Shown here: piece by piece, positions 45,317 to 56,059 of the stretch
Layout of the letters: the number at the start of each line of letters is the position of its first letter
Position numbering within the stretch: the first letter of the stretch is position 1
Assembly: GCA_039024915.1 (NCBI GenBank)
Contig: JBCCPK010000010.1
Span: forward strand, 1 to 64,000
Reading direction: 5' to 3'
Source: Pseudomonadota bacterium
Lineage (GTDB): Bacteria; Pseudomonadota; Alphaproteobacteria; Rhizobiales; MH13
Length of the DNA stretch: 64,000 bases
Notes under the pieces: model-generated
The model's input: only the letters and a program-made list of their open reading frames with translations
Databases searched by the model: none
What the model was told of the DNA's origin: nothing
Translations under genes and position numbers: made by a program

Positions 45317-47161
45317 ATGGCTCCGCTTAACGCCTCAACGGCAATTGGCGCCTACCCAGCCACCCATATGCGCCGCTTTGCAGCGGGGCTGTCCTCTATG
45401 CTGACCAACACCTGGTCAGCAAACCGTGCCATGTTCGAGATGGTGCCGCGGGACATGCGCACCGCCGACCCAACGCGCGGCGCCGAACTTGCCGAGGGGT
45501 ACGTCGCGCTTGGCGATGCGTCTATCGAGCTTGATGGACGGAACCTGTTCGACGTTGCACCGCCGACCGAAAAGTTTGCTGAGCTGCTTCATGGTTTTGC
45601 ATGGCTCCGCCATATGCGCGCCCATGGGCACCCCAGCACGAAGCTGTTGGCCCGAACGTTTGTCCTGCAATGGGTGGCCAAACGCGCCGATCATCCACGG
45701 ATTGCCTTTGAACCAACGGTTTGCGCTCGCCGCGCTCTGAGCATGACCAATCAGGCCGCCTATTTGCTCGATGACGCGGATACCAACGACTACCGCGCAA
45801 TCATGGAATCCATTCTCGCGGACATCCGGTTAGCGTTCATCAATCGGGGGCTGATCGCTGATCCGACCGAAAGGTGCATGATCGCGCTTGCATGCACAGC
45901 CGTGGCGCATGCTCTGTCCGGCCACAAGCCCCTGCAACGCAAAACAATCGGTGTCCTCGACCGCGCGCTGCGCGAGGCCTTCAATTCAGACGGTGGACCT
46001 GTCAGCCGTAGGCCGACCGATCTTGCGCAACTGCTGGCCGAAATGTTGTCCCTGCGCGCGCTGTTGGAAGCAAGGGCGTTTGCAACTCCAAAACGTCTGG
46101 AAGATGCAATCGCCGACGCCATGCGGACCATGCGCATGCTTCGTCACCCCAATGGGAGCCTTGCACGCTTTCAAGGTGCGAGCGACTTGACCCACCTCGC
46201 TCGCGGACTGGTAGCATCGATCACGACCTACGACACCGAACGCGGCGAATTGCCGACCCTCATCAAGGATACCGGCTACTGCCGGCTCGAAGCGGGACCA
46301 TCGGTGCTTCTTTTTGATTGTGGATCGCCCCCGCCTGTCAACGCTGGCGCACGCGCGCACGCATCTTGCCTGGCTTTGGAATGGAGTGTCGGACCGGAGA
46401 AAATCCTGACCAACAGTCCGCCACCTTGGTACGGCCGCTTTCTCAGCCCGCTCGACCATCGCCGCACGGTGGCCCACAGCACCGTTTCGGTCGACGGTCG
46501 TTCATCTGCGCAGTTCGCGACGCCTGAGATCGACAGTCCGCTTCTGCCCGCAGGCCTCACGGTTTCCTATGAGCTCACAGATGCTGATGACGGAAAGACA
46601 ATCCTTGCAAAGCATACGGGCTACAGGAAACGCTACAATCTCGATCACGAACGTAAGCTGATCCTAGCCCGGGAAGGCCGGCAACTCAGGGGGGTCGATC
46701 GGCTCCTGCTCAAAACAGGCACGCCGGCAAAGACATCGCGAACGCCCTACACCCTGCATTTTCATTTCGAACCCGGCCTGCGCATCAAGATGATCGACGA
46801 TCAGACGTGCCGAATTCGGACGGCCATGCGGATGATCGAGTTTACCGTCGACCAGGGACTGTTACGTCTGGATGACGTCAATGAAGATCGCGCCTACCGG
46901 GGACCGGCCCGTTCCATCGAACTGTCCGTGACGTCGACGCCAGCGGAGATTGCCGAAATAAGATGGTCGTTCACGGTGCTTGATGAGCACGATGACACGT
47001 TGATTTCGCAGACCGAGACTGAGCCGACGGACTCATCGGACCAGGAACCAGCGCCCGGGGCTGCTCCAGATGACGATGGATCGCCAGACGAAGCCCTCGA
47101 CGATGACTTGGAGGCTCGCGAAGATGGTGATCCACAAGATGAAGGGCTGAAAGACAAATAG
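45317..47161 (+). CDS. Heparinase II/III family protein
   Basis: This 614-residue protein combines a helical N-terminal toroid-like domain (about residues 1-290) and a beta-sandwich C-terminal domain typical of heparinase II/III-like lyases, which cleave uronic-acid-containing polysaccharides. Recognisable blocks are HGFAWLRHMRAHG, MLRHPNGSLARFQG and RTVAHSTVSVDGRSSAQF. No signal peptide is evident. The last 50 residues are very acidic (Asp/Glu/Pro) and likely disordered. Heparinase-family proteins near rsmB and purH are a recurrent arrangement in this order; the substrate there is unknown. The ATG at 45317 has GGGAAG upstream. Starts at 45266 and 45296 are possible. Confidence 0.8.
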   Translation: MAPLNASTAIGAYPATHMRRFAAGLSSMLTNTWSANRAMFEMVPRDMRTADPTRGAELAEGYVALGDASIELDGRNLFDVAPPTEKFAELLHGFAWLRHMRAHGHPSTKLLARTFVLQWVAKRADHPRIAFEPTVCARRALSMTNQAAYLLDDADTNDYRAIMESILADIRLAFINRGLIADPTERCMIALACTAVAHALSGHKPLQRKTIGVLDRALREAFNSDGGPVSRRPTDLAQLLAEMLSLRALLEARAFATPKRLEDAIADAMRTMRMLRHPNGSLARFQGASDLTHLARGLVASITTYDTERGELPTLIKDTGYCRLEAGPSVLLFDCGSPPPVNAGARAHASCLALEWSVGPEKILTNSPPPWYGRFLSPLDHRRTVAHSTVSVDGRSSAQFATPEIDSPLLPAGLTVSYELTDADDGKTILAKHTGYRKRYNLDHERKLILAREGRQLRGVDRLLLKTGTPAKTSRTPYTLHFHFEPGLRIKMIDDQTCRIRTAMRMIEFTVDQGLLRLDDVNEDRAYRGPARSIELSVTSTPAEIAEIRWSFTVLDEHDDTLISQTETEPTDSSDQEPAPGAAPDDDGSPDEALDDDLEAREDGDPQDEGLKDK

Positions 47162-47239
47162 CCCGTTCGCCTCACTGGAAAAACCCGCAAGGAGCGTGTT
47201 AGCGCCTGTCGCAGACCCACCCCTTGCACAGTGATCGAG

Positions 47240-48838
47240 ATGTCTGACGCTTCCGAACTCCGACCCGTCCGACGCGCGCTTTTGTCGGTATTCGATAAAC
47301 AGGGCATCGTCTCTTTTGCCCGCACCCTTGCAGCCCTCAACATCGAAATTCTGTCAACCGGTGGGACGGCCAGTCTACTGATGGAGAACGGCGTTCCGGT
47401 TCTCGATGTGTCCGAGGTCACAGGCTTTCCTGAAATCATGGGCGGGCGCGTCAAAACCTTGCACCCGAAGGTCCATGGCGGATTGCTCGGGGTACGGGGC
47501 GATGCCGACCACCAGAAGGCGATGGATGAGCATCTGATCGGTCCGATCGATCTGCTTGCGGTCAACCTTTACCCATTTGAGCAGACCGTTGCTTCGGGCG
47601 CGTCGGCAAGCGACGTCATCGAGAACATCGATATTGGCGGCCCTGCTATGATCCGGGCAGCGGCGAAAAATCACCGCGACGTTGTGGTGGTCACCGACCC
47701 ATCTGACTACGCGACCATCGTGGATCAATTGACCGGCCCTGATAAGGCGACGTCTCTGTCGTTTCGAGAAAACCTGGCCCGTAAGGCGTTCGGGCGGACA
47801 GCGCAGTATGATGCTGCTGTCGCCTCATGGTTTGGCAGAGATGAGCCGGACAATCTTGAAGAAAGGTTCGCGGCTGGCGGCGAAAAAGCGCTCGACATGC
47901 GCTATGGGGAAAATCCGCACCAAAAGGCTGCCCTGTACCTGAACGGAGAGACCCGCCCCGGCGTGGCACGGGCTGATCAAGTCCAGGGCAAAGCGTTGTC
48001 TTTCAACAACATCAACGATGCCGATGCCGCCTTCGAATTAGTCAGCTCGTTCGACGCCGGTGAGACAGCGGCGGTTGCGATCATCAAACACGCCAACCCA
48101 TGCGGCGTGGCAAGGGCTCGGGACCTGAAAACCGCCTATGAACGGGCTTTGCTTTGCGACCCGGTTTCTGCCTTCGGTGGGATCGTTGCACTTAATCGGG
48201 ATCTCGATGCCGAGACCGCCGAGGCTCTGACCGCAATCTTCACCGAAGTCATCATCGCGCCGGGCGCAAGCGAAGCAGCGCGGTCCATCATCGCAAAAAA
48301 GAAGAATCTGCGCCTCCTCCTGACCGATGCACTAGCGGATCCCCGATCAGCTGGTCTTCTTATCCGCAGCGTCGCCGGCGGTTATCTGGTCCAGTCGCGC
48401 GACGGGCTGGAGGTTGCTGATCTCGACTTGAAGGTTGTCACCGAACGGGCACCCACCGATACCGAACTTGCCGATCTGCGGTTTGCCTTCACCGTCGCCA
48501 AGCACGTTAAGTCCAACGCGATCGTTTATGCCAGGGACGGCGCAACCGTTGGGATTGGGGCCGGGCAGATGAACCGGCGCGATTCATCGCGTATCGCCGC
48601 AGCAAAAGCTAGTGAAGCCGCTGAGCTTGCGGGGCTAGATCGGTCGCTGGCGGACGGATCAGTCGTCGCGTCAGATGCCTTCTTCCCGTTCGCAGATGGC
48701 CTGCTGGCGGCCGCCGAAGCAGGCGCGACCGCGGTTATCCAACCTGGCGGGTCCATTCGCGATGACGAGGTGATCGCGGCTGCCAATGAAGCGGGCCTTG
48801 CGATGGTCTTTACCCGGGCGCGCCACTTCAGGCACTGA
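47240..48838 (+). CDS. purH: Bifunctional AICAR formyltransferase/IMP cyclohydrolase
   Basis: This enzyme carries out the last two steps of IMP synthesis and is 532 residues. The N-terminal MGS-like cyclohydrolase domain begins [18 protein letters not shown] and includes [10 protein letters not shown] and [16 protein letters not shown]. The C-terminal formyltransferase domain includes [26 protein letters not shown] and [23 protein letters not shown] three codons upstream (47231) is an alternative start. Confidence 0.96.
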   Translation: MSDASELRPVRRALLSVFDKQGIVSFARTLAALNIEILSTGGTASLLMENGVPVLDVSEVTGFPEIMGGRVKTLHPKVHGGLLGVRGDADHQKAMDEHLIGPIDLLAVNLYPFEQTVASGASASDVIENIDIGGPAMIRAAAKNHRDVVVVTDPSDYATIVDQLTGPDKATSLSFRENLARKAFGRTAQYDAAVASWFGRDEPDNLEERFAAGGEKALDMRYGENPHQKAALYLNGETRPGVARADQVQGKALSFNNINDADAAFELVSSFDAGETAAVAIIKHANPCGVARARDLKTAYERALLCDPVSAFGGIVALNRDLDAETAEALTAIFTEVIIAPGASEAARSIIAKKKNLRLLLTDALADPRSAGLLIRSVAGGYLVQSRDGLEVADLDLKVVTERAPTDTELADLRFAFTVAKHVKSNAIVYARDGATVGIGAGQMNRRDSSRIAAAKASEAAELAGLDRSLADGSVVASDAFFPFADGLLAAAEAGATAVIQPGGSIRDDEVIAAANEAGLAMVFTRARHFRH

Positions 48839-48857
48839 ATTGCATCGCGGTCGGATG

Positions 48858-49571
48858 CTACCGCTCCTTCGGCGCGTTCGCCTGCAGCGGCAGCGGGTCG
48901 TCCGAATTCACGACTTCCAGTTCACGAAGTTCTGCATGGGTCATGTACAACATATCCGCAGGCGGCACTTCGAGCGACATATCGATGAACCCAGCGCTCA
49001 CGCCCATATCCAACGCGTAGACCTTGATCAGGGCGCTGACGGCTTCATCCCCCGGCCTTTCAACGACCCGCTCATCTGGCTCGAGGTGACCGGGGAAGAA
49101 GCGGTGGATCCCGAGCACATCGTCTTCCGCAAACCGCTTGAGCCCGCCAAGAAAGGCGTAGCTGCAAGCGGAGGCACAATCACCAAGCCGCAGACTGTAG
49201 CCGCCGCGCGGCATGCGTTGGGCGCGCGCAACTTGTGTGTTGAACCCAAACCGGCGAAACTCGCGCCCTAGCCTAACACCGGCAAGCACATCACCGCCTG
49301 GAGAATGCAGCATGACCGTCAGGTTGCCGGCATCCAGATGATGGCTGCGAACGAACTGGCGGAATTGAGCTGCAGTGTAAGGTTCGATGTCACCACTCGC
49401 ACGGATGTAAACGCATTCATCACATTCGCGATCGTTTGTGATCAGAGCGAAGCGCATCGGCTGGCCGTCAAGTTGGGCAAGCGCTGATGGCGCGCCCAAT
49501 AGCCCCGTCGCGACAAGCAGCATGCACCCGGCGACAAGCAATCGACCTGACTGGTACAGAGCATTCAGCAA
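48858..49571 (-). CDS. Periplasmic ClpP-fold protein (COG3904-like)
   Basis: This 237-residue exported protein has a signal peptide (about residues 8-32, ending ALAQ). The mature domain resembles a ClpP/crotonase-like fold: [19 protein letters not shown] holds the oxyanion Gly-Gly motif, and [16 protein letters not shown] contains a Ser in the position of the ClpP nucleophile. Gene family COG3904 is described as predicted periplasmic proteins of this fold, without a known substrate. The start is TTG. It is convergent with purH. Confidence 0.75.
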   Translation of the reverse strand: MLNALYQSGRLLVAGCMLLVATGLLGAPSALAQLDGQPMRFALITNDRECDECVYIRASGDIEPYTAAQFRQFVRSHHLDAGNLTVMLHSPGGDVLAGVRLGREFRRFGFNTQVARAQRMPRGGYSLRLGDCASACSYAFLGGLKRFAEDDVLGIHRFFPGHLEPDERVVERPGDEAVSALIKVYALDMGVSAGFIDMSLEVPPADMLYMTHAELRELEVVNSDDPLPLQANAPKER

Positions 49572-49645
49572 GCGAGCCCTCCCATTCTGAGTGAAATGTC
49601 AATCAATCGGCTGAAAAGCGCAAGCCCGTGCCGACTGCACCTCGC

Positions 49646-51031
49646 TCACCGTGGCGACGAGGGGGCCCGAACGGTCGCAAGCACCAACCCGCCAACGATG
49701 AAGAACAAGACAAGGATCGACACCCCTGCGCGTTGATCGAGCGTGAGTGCGGTGATTGTCGCCACGGCCCAAGGACCGATAAAGCTGGTGACTTTTCCCG
49801 AAAGGGCAAACAAGCCAAACGTCCGCGCTCTCGCGTCCGGCGGCGCAAGGCGCGCGAGCAGAGCGCGGGACGATGCCTGCAGCGGCCCTGCAGCTGCACC
49901 CATCAAGCCGCCAAGAAGCAAGTAAACCTGCTCGGGAGGCGTCGCGAACAGACCGTCCGCAGGGGCTACAGGAAAGACAAAAAACAAGCGATCCGCGCTT
50001 AACGAGACCACCGCAATGCTTGCGAACGTCAGAACGGCGAGCGCGGTCAGAATGATGGGCTTGGCTCCGAGGCGATCTTCAAGCGACCCGCCGATCAGAG
50101 CGCCCGCTGTCCCAGTTATTGTCAACAGGATGCCGAATAAACCGACCTCGGTTGTCGACCATCCGAAGACGCCGGTCCCATAGATGCCACCGAAAGCAAA
50201 CAGTGCGATGAGCCCATCAGCATAAATCATATGGGCGATCAGAAAACGCAGCAGCGGCTGGTCGCCGCGCAGCTCTTTCAGCCCTCGTCTCAGATCAGCC
50301 AGACCGTGCGCCACGGCTTCCGAGGCAGAGCGCAAGGATCGCGCCTGATCTGGCGTGAAAAGCAACAGCGGCAGCACAAGCACAGCAAACCAGAGCGCCG
50401 TGAATGGTCCTACCGCCCGGTCCCCTTCACGCTCCGCTGGATCGAGCCCAAACAGAGGCTCCAGACCGAACAAGGTTCGGCCGGTCTCTGCAGAGGCCAC
50501 CATGAAGCCGATTGCGATGACGATCGTGACGATCGCAGCGGCGTAGCCTGCCGCCCAGCCATGAGCGGACAAGCGCCCAAGCCGGTCTGGCGGAACGAGG
50601 CGCGGCATCATCGCGTTGTTGAACACCCCGGCCATTTCAGCGGCGATGGTGCCGATGGCAAACAGCGCAAGGGCCAAAGGCAGAGCGTAGCTGGCACCCG
50701 GCTGGGCGAACCATAGGCTGCACGCGCACACCATCATGATGACGCCCAGCATCACGATCCATGGTTTGCGGGGTCCGGCAGCGTCGGCGATTGAGCCCAA
50801 AACGGGCGACAGGAAAGCGATGGCGAGCCCTGCGGCGCCGGTCGCAAAACCCCACGCCGCCTGTCCTTGGGCAGGTGTCGCGGCGAGAGCAGACACGACA
50901 TAAGGTCCGAACACGAACGTGGTGACGAGCGTGAACCACGGCTGCATCGCCGCGTCATACAAAATCCAACCCGCCAAACCCTTGCGATCGGCGTAGAACG
51001 CCGCAGAACCGGAAAGGTCAGACGAGGTCAT
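49646..51031 (-). CDS. UMF1-type MFS transporter
   Basis: This 461-residue polytopic protein has about 12 helices. Its beginning, GLAGWILYDAAMQPWFTLVT, is characteristic of the UMF1/Atg22-like branch of MFS, in which vacuolar members export amino acids and bacterial members are uncharacterised. LSPVLGSIADAAGPRKPWI resembles MFS motif A. The start codon lies inside the end of the glutamate dehydrogenase gene, a 14-nt overlap. Amino-acid or related export would fit this neighbour but is inference. Confidence 0.85.
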   Translation of the reverse strand: MTSSDLSGSAAFYADRKGLAGWILYDAAMQPWFTLVTTFVFGPYVVSALAATPAQGQAAWGFATGAAGLAIAFLSPVLGSIADAAGPRKPWIVMLGVIMMVCACSLWFAQPGASYALPLALALFAIGTIAAEMAGVFNNAMMPRLVPPDRLGRLSAHGWAAGYAAAIVTIVIAIGFMVASAETGRTLFGLEPLFGLDPAEREGDRAVGPFTALWFAVLVLPLLLFTPDQARSLRSASEAVAHGLADLRRGLKELRGDQPLLRFLIAHMIYADGLIALFAFGGIYGTGVFGWSTTEVGLFGILLTITGTAGALIGGSLEDRLGAKPIILTALAVLTFASIAVVSLSADRLFFVFPVAPADGLFATPPEQVYLLLGGLMGAAAGPLQASSRALLARLAPPDARARTFGLFALSGKVTSFIGPWAVATITALTLDQRAGVSILVLFFIVGGLVLATVRAPSSPR

Positions 51032-54000
51032 CCAGCAGACCGCCAGCGACTGCGAGCATCGACACCGTCAACTCATCGCTGTCGACAATTGCCCAGATCG
51101 CTTTCGCTGCCCTTTTGACCTTTGCTTCCCGCGCCGAACGCCATGCATCAATCCCACCTTCCTGGGTCAGCACATCAATCGTCAGTCGCCGCCGTGCCGA
51201 GGCCAGCGACTGCCGCGCCTGGTCGAGGGCAAGTGCGTCGTAATAATCGCTGACCTGAAGTTCGCGCGCTGCCGCATCGAGCTTGCCCAGGCCAAAGATC
51301 GCGCCCAGCTCAAAGTAGGCGGCCGCGACCGTCTGCGGATCGAGATCGCACGCATCGCGCACCAAAATCATATCGGGAAGAACCGCATAAACCGACATGG
51401 CCGCCAAACGATCAGCCAGAGTATCGGGAACGCCCTGCTCGATCAGCCTCTGGGTATCGCTGGCGATACGCTCAGCGACCGGCTGCGCCATCGTCGCGGG
51501 CAATACGGGGGCAAAGGCGTCAATGCCTTGGCGATAGTGGGCGACGACATCCGCAAGGCCTTGCTTGAAGTCCACGTTTGTCAAAAACCAGCCAATCCGG
51601 TCGATGACCAACCGCTGCGCAGTGGCGTAAAGCTCCAATTGCAAAGCGCCCTCGATTTTTGCGTCAAGCGCGTCAATCTCTTCGTTCAGATCGGTCAATT
51701 GGTACGCGTCTCGAACGATCGCAAACGCACACGCTATGTCGGCCTTCGACGCACCGGTCGTATCCGAGATGATCTGGATGAGCGTCGCTCCACCCCGGTT
51801 GATCATCGAGTTGGCCAACTGCGTGGCGATGATTTCGCGCCGCAACCGATGGCCCTCAATTTCCGCCTCATACGGCTCATGCATTGGCTTAGGGAAATAC
51901 CGGTAAAGCTCGCGGCCGAGATAGGCGTCATCGGGCACGTCGCTTTCAAGCAGCGACGAGAACAGGTCGATTTTTGCGTAAGCCAACAACACCGCCAGTT
52001 CCGACCGTCTAAGCGCCTGACCTTTGTCCTTTCGTTCTTGCAGTGCGACCGCGTCAGGCAAGAACTCAACTTGCCGATCGAGCAAGCCGTTGCCTTCGAA
52101 CGTTTCCATCAGGCGAACCTGATAACCGAAGTCCGTGTCGGCCTTGGCCTCGGTCAGGGAGATGGACAGGGTCTGCAGGTAGTTGTTGCGCAAGACAAGC
52201 GCTGCGACTTCATCCGTCATCTCGACGAGCAACGTATTTCGCGCTTCACGCGTTAGCTTGCCGGCGGCCTCCGCCCCGCCAAGAGCGATCTTGATGTTCA
52301 CCTCGAGGTCCGACGAATTGACCCCTGCCGAGTTATCTATAGCGTCAGTGTTCAGCCGAACACCGTGCAGACCCGCTTCGATACGCGCCTTTTGGGTGAT
52401 GCCTAGGTTGGCGCCCTCCCCGATCGCCTTGACGCGGAGCTGCGGCGCGTTGATCCGGATAGCATCGTTGGCACGATCACCGGCATCCAAATCGCTTTCG
52501 TCACTTGCCTTGATGTAGGTGCCGATACCCCCGAACCACAAAAGATCTGCCTGTGCCTTCATGATTGCGGTCATCAGCTCATTGGGCGTGACGGACGCGT
52601 GATCGATATCGAGCACCGCCCTTGCTTGGCTGGATAGCGCGATCGATTTTGACGAACGCGGGTAGATGCCACCGCCCTGGGACAGCAGATTGGTGTCGTA
52701 GTCTTGCCAGCTTGAGCGCCCAAGATCGAAGAGCCGTTGCCGTTCCTTGAAGCTGGTTTTCGGATCGGGTTCAGGATCGAGGAAGATATCCCTGTGGTCG
52801 AAGGCTGCGATCAGTTTGATCGCGGGCGACAGCAGCATACCATTGCCGAACACGTCGCCCGACATGTCGCCGACGCCAACAACCGTGAACGGCTCACTTT
52901 GAATATCGACATCCATCTCACGGAAGTGCCGCTTAACCGCTTCCCAGCCGCCCCGGGCGGTGATGCCCATCTTTTTGTGGTCATAGCCTTGCGAGCCGCC
53001 TGAGGCGAAGGCGTCGCCCATCCAGAAGCCGCGAGCTTCTGAGATCGCGTTCGCGGTGTCCGAGAACGTCGCCGTGCCCTTGTCGGCCGCGACCACTAGG
53101 TAAGGATCATCACCATCGATGCGCACAACCGTGTCAGGTGGCTCGATACCTTCCAATGTCAGATTATCGGTCACGTCGAGAAGCGACGAGATAAAGATCT
53201 TGTAGGCTTCGGTGCCTTCCTTGAACCACGCATCCCGATCCTCGCGGGGAGGCAGTTGTTTTGGAACAAAGCCGCCCTTGGCGCCAAACGGTACGATGAC
53301 CGCGTTCTTGACCTGCTGCGCTTTTGCCAAGCCCAGTACCTCAGTGCGGAAATCTTGCGGGCGATCGGACCAGCGCAGCCCGCCGCGCGCGATCATACCG
53401 CCGCGCAGATGGACCCCTTCAACGCGTGGGCTGTATACTGAAATTTCGCGCACTGGCCGGGGTTCCGGCAAGCCATCGACATTCCTCGAATCGATCTTGA
53501 AGGCGAACGTCGGTTTGTCCTTGCCATCTGGCCCAGGCTGGAAAAAGTTCGTGCGCAAGATCGATTGGATGAGGTTAAGAAACCGGCGCAGAATCGTGTC
53601 TTCATCGAGGCTCGAGACCTCGTCGAGGGCCATGCGGATAACGGCACTGATCTTTTCAGACTGTTGGTCTCGCTCGGTCTCTGTCCGGTTTGGGTCAAGC
53701 CGCGCATGAAACAGGTCAACCAGTCCGACAGTGATCGCCTCGTGCTTGATAAGCGTGGTCCAGACGTAATCAGCTGAGAAAGCGAGACGGGCTTGCCGCA
53801 AGTAGCGCGCAAGCGCACGCATCATCGCGACATCGCGCCAGCCCAGGTTCGCCGAGGCAATCAGCGTGTTGAACCCGTCATTTTCGGCGTGTCCCTGCCA
53901 GACGGCAAGGAACCCCGCCTTGAGCGGTTCAGACAATGTCTCCAGATCGATCGCTTCGCCATTGGCGCGCTCGAGCAGGATATCGTGGATCCACACCGGC

Positions 54001-55847
54001 TCAGCGTCCCGGCGCTCCACCCTGTAGGTGCGCTCGTTGATGGCCCGGAAACCCATCGCTTCAATGATCGGCATGCGATCCGACAAGGCGATCGGTTTGC
54101 CGACATGATACAGCTTCAGATCAAGTTGTTTGCCGTTCGATTCGGCCCGCGATCGGAAGGCAAGCTCAAGGCCTCGTCCCTCACCCAAGCTTTCCATCGC
54201 CAGCGCATCATCAAGCGCCGCTTCGCCGGTAAACGCCTCCCGGTAGGCACCCGTGAACGCGTCCGCATAACGCGTCAGCAGGAGCCCCGCGCGGACTGTA
54301 TCCTGGCTCGAGCGCACTGCGGAGCGGAAGGTGTCCGCCCACGTCCGCACGATATCGGAAACCCCGCTTTCGAGGGCTGACTGCTCCAGCTGCGGTGTAT
54401 CGCCCACCGAACGCCCTAAAATAAAGTGGACGCGGGCCAGAGGTCCTTCAGGATAGGCGACATACCAGGCGGAAACCCTTGCATCGTACTGTTCGGCCAG
54501 CCAGTCGCCGATGCGAATGCGCATGGAGGTCGAGTAGCGTTCGCGGGGGACGAACACGAGGACCGACACGAACCGGTGGAACTTATCGGTCCTCGATAAC
54601 ACCCGGATGCGCGGCCGTTCACCCAACTGAAGGATCGCAGACGCAAATCTGTGAAGCGTCTCGATATCGAGCTGAAAGAGCTCATCGCGTGGATAGCTTT
54701 CAAGAACGTTGGCAAGCGCGCGGCCGGAATGGCTGTCGGGATCGTAGCCCGACCGTTCCATGACCTGCTCGGTCTTCCGGCGGAGATAGGGGATGTTTCT
54801 CGTTGAACGGGTGTAGGCGGTCGCTGAAAACAGACCGACGATCCGCAGCTCACCGAACAAGCGGCCATCGTCGGTATAGGTCTTCAGCCCGATATAATCC
54901 ATGTGGGTACGCCGATGAACGCGGCTGCGCACATTCGCCTTGGTAACCAGCAAGGGCTCCGGCCGGCGCAGAAAATCAAGAAGCTCTGGCGTGTGGGTCA
55001 CAAACTGTTCGCCCTTGCGCAGAACCATTAAATCTGGATTGGACAGCAGACCCAGCCCGATATCTTCGGTGCGCTCGAGCGCACCGCCCTCGCCATCATC
55101 TATGAACTTGTAGTCCCGCATCCCAAGGAACGTGAAGTTATCGTCGAGCACCCAATCGATGAATTGGATACCCTCGGCGAGCTCATCGACAGGCAGCGCG
55201 GGGGGGTCGTTCTTGTACCCCATGACGACCTGCTCGATCCGAGCGCGCATTGGCTTCCAATCGCGCACGGCAACCCGCACATCGGACAGCACCGCCTCAA
55301 TGCCAGCTTCGAGTGTGTCACGATCAGACACCGAGTCCATTTGATTGACATGGAACAGGATGACGCTTTCGCGGATTGCGCCGTCATCATTGTGCGGTCG
55401 CTTGTGCCCAAACACATCGGTCAGGTGGCCACGCTCATCGCGCGCAACCCAAAGCACCGGATGCAGAACCAGGCGCAAATCCACGCTCACCGACTGCAAC
55501 TCAGCCATAACGGAATCGACAAGGAACGGCATGTTGTCGTTGACAATTTCAACGACCGAAACCTCCGCCAAGGCGCCGTCCGCGCTCATCGCCTGCGGAT
55601 TGTACACACGAACGAACGCTTCACCGGCCCGTCGCGTCGCGATCCGTTCGTACGCCTGCTCCGCGATCCGCGCCAGCTCTGGCGCCGCATAGCCGACCAG
55701 ATCCTCGGCCGCACCGTCTTTGAATAGGGCAATGGCGAAGCGGCACAAGGCGTCCGATTGCTCAACTGTCCCCGCCAACAGCTTGACGGCTGCTTCAATC
55801 AGCTTGCGCTTTTGCACCTCAAGTGAGGTACCTGAATCGTGACCCAT
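51018..55847 (-). CDS. gdhB: NAD-dependent glutamate dehydrogenase, large (180-kDa) type
   Basis: This enzyme oxidatively deaminates glutamate to 2-oxoglutarate and is about 1610 residues, the L_180 class. The N-terminal half holds ACT-like regulatory modules (NDNMPFLVDSVMAEL and IRIGDWLAEQYDARV). The catalytic region includes GMIARGGLRWSDRPQDFRTE and KNAVIVPFGAKGGFVPKQLP, with the substrate-binding lysines, then VVAADKGTATFSDTAN. The C-terminal half has NDAIRINAPQLRVKAIGEGA. I favour the ATG at 55847; a TTG at 55907 would add 20 residues. It feeds 2-oxoglutarate to the TCA enzymes encoded earlier. Confidence 0.95.
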   Translation of the reverse strand: MGHDSGTSLEVQKRKLIEAAVKLLAGTVEQSDALCRFAIALFKDGAAEDLVGYAAPELARIAEQAYERIATRRAGEAFVRVYNPQAMSADGALAEVSVVEIVNDNMPFLVDSVMAELQSVSVDLRLVLHPVLWVARDERGHLTDVFGHKRPHNDDGAIRESVILFHVNQMDSVSDRDTLEAGIEAVLSDVRVAVRDWKPMRARIEQVVMGYKNDPPALPVDELAEGIQFIDWVLDDNFTFLGMRDYKFIDDGEGGALERTEDIGLGLLSNPDLMVLRKGEQFVTHTPELLDFLRRPEPLLVTKANVRSRVHRRTHMDYIGLKTYTDDGRLFGELRIVGLFSATAYTRSTRNIPYLRRKTEQVMERSGYDPDSHSGRALANVLESYPRDELFQLDIETLHRFASAILQLGERPRIRVLSRTDKFHRFVSVLVFVPRERYSTSMRIRIGDWLAEQYDARVSAWYVAYPEGPLARVHFILGRSVGDTPQLEQSALESGVSDIVRTWADTFRSAVRSSQDTVRAGLLLTRYADAFTGAYREAFTGEAALDDALAMESLGEGRGLELAFRSRAESNGKQLDLKLYHVGKPIALSDRMPIIEAMGFRAINERTYRVERRDAEPVWIHDILLERANGEAIDLETLSEPLKAGFLAVWQGHAENDGFNTLIASANLGWRDVAMMRALARYLRQARLAFSADYVWTTLIKHEAITVGLVDLFHARLDPNRTETERDQQSEKISAVIRMALDEVSSLDEDTILRRFLNLIQSILRTNFFQPGPDGKDKPTFAFKIDSRNVDGLPEPRPVREISVYSPRVEGVHLRGGMIARGGLRWSDRPQDFRTEVLGLAKAQQVKNAVIVPFGAKGGFVPKQLPPREDRDAWFKEGTEAYKIFISSLLDVTDNLTLEGIEPPDTVVRIDGDDPYLVVAADKGTATFSDTANAISEARGFWMGDAFASGGSQGYDHKKMGITARGGWEAVKRHFREMDVDIQSEPFTVVGVGDMSGDVFGNGMLLSPAIKLIAAFDHRDIFLDPEPDPKTSFKERQRLFDLGRSSWQDYDTNLLSQGGGIYPRSSKSIALSSQARAVLDIDHASVTPNELMTAIMKAQADLLWFGGIGTYIKASDESDLDAGDRANDAIRINAPQLRVKAIGEGANLGITQKARIEAGLHGVRLNTDAIDNSAGVNSSDLEVNIKIALGGAEAAGKLTREARNTLLVEMTDEVAALVLRNNYLQTLSISLTEAKADTDFGYQVRLMETFEGNGLLDRQVEFLPDAVALQERKDKGQALRRSELAVLLAYAKIDLFSSLLESDVPDDAYLGRELYRYFPKPMHEPYEAEIEGHRLRREIIATQLANSMINRGGATLIQIISDTTGASKADIACAFAIVRDAYQLTDLNEEIDALDAKIEGALQLELYATAQRLVIDRIGWFLTNVDFKQGLADVVAHYRQGIDAFAPVLPATMAQPVAERIASDTQRLIEQGVPDTLADRLAAMSVYAVLPDMILVRDACDLDPQTVAAAYFELGAIFGLGKLDAAARELQVSDYYDALALDQARQSLASARRRLTIDVLTQEGGIDAWRSAREAKVKRAAKAIWAIVDSDELTVSMLAVAGGLLDDLV

Positions 55848-56059
55848 GCCTTTTGCCCCCGCCGCGAGCCCACTTGGTTTGTGGGTCTGAATTTGTTTGT
55901 CAGCCAACTATTGACGATTGGCTGGGACATGTCGAGGAAGCGTTAATCTTGCGCAGCGTATGCCAGACCCTTAGAACGCTAAGGCCAAAGGCTGGGTACT
56001 TTGTATGGAGCGGCAGTCGGGAGTTTTGAGGCGGGCTCCCAGTTGTGAAAGCGTAGCGC

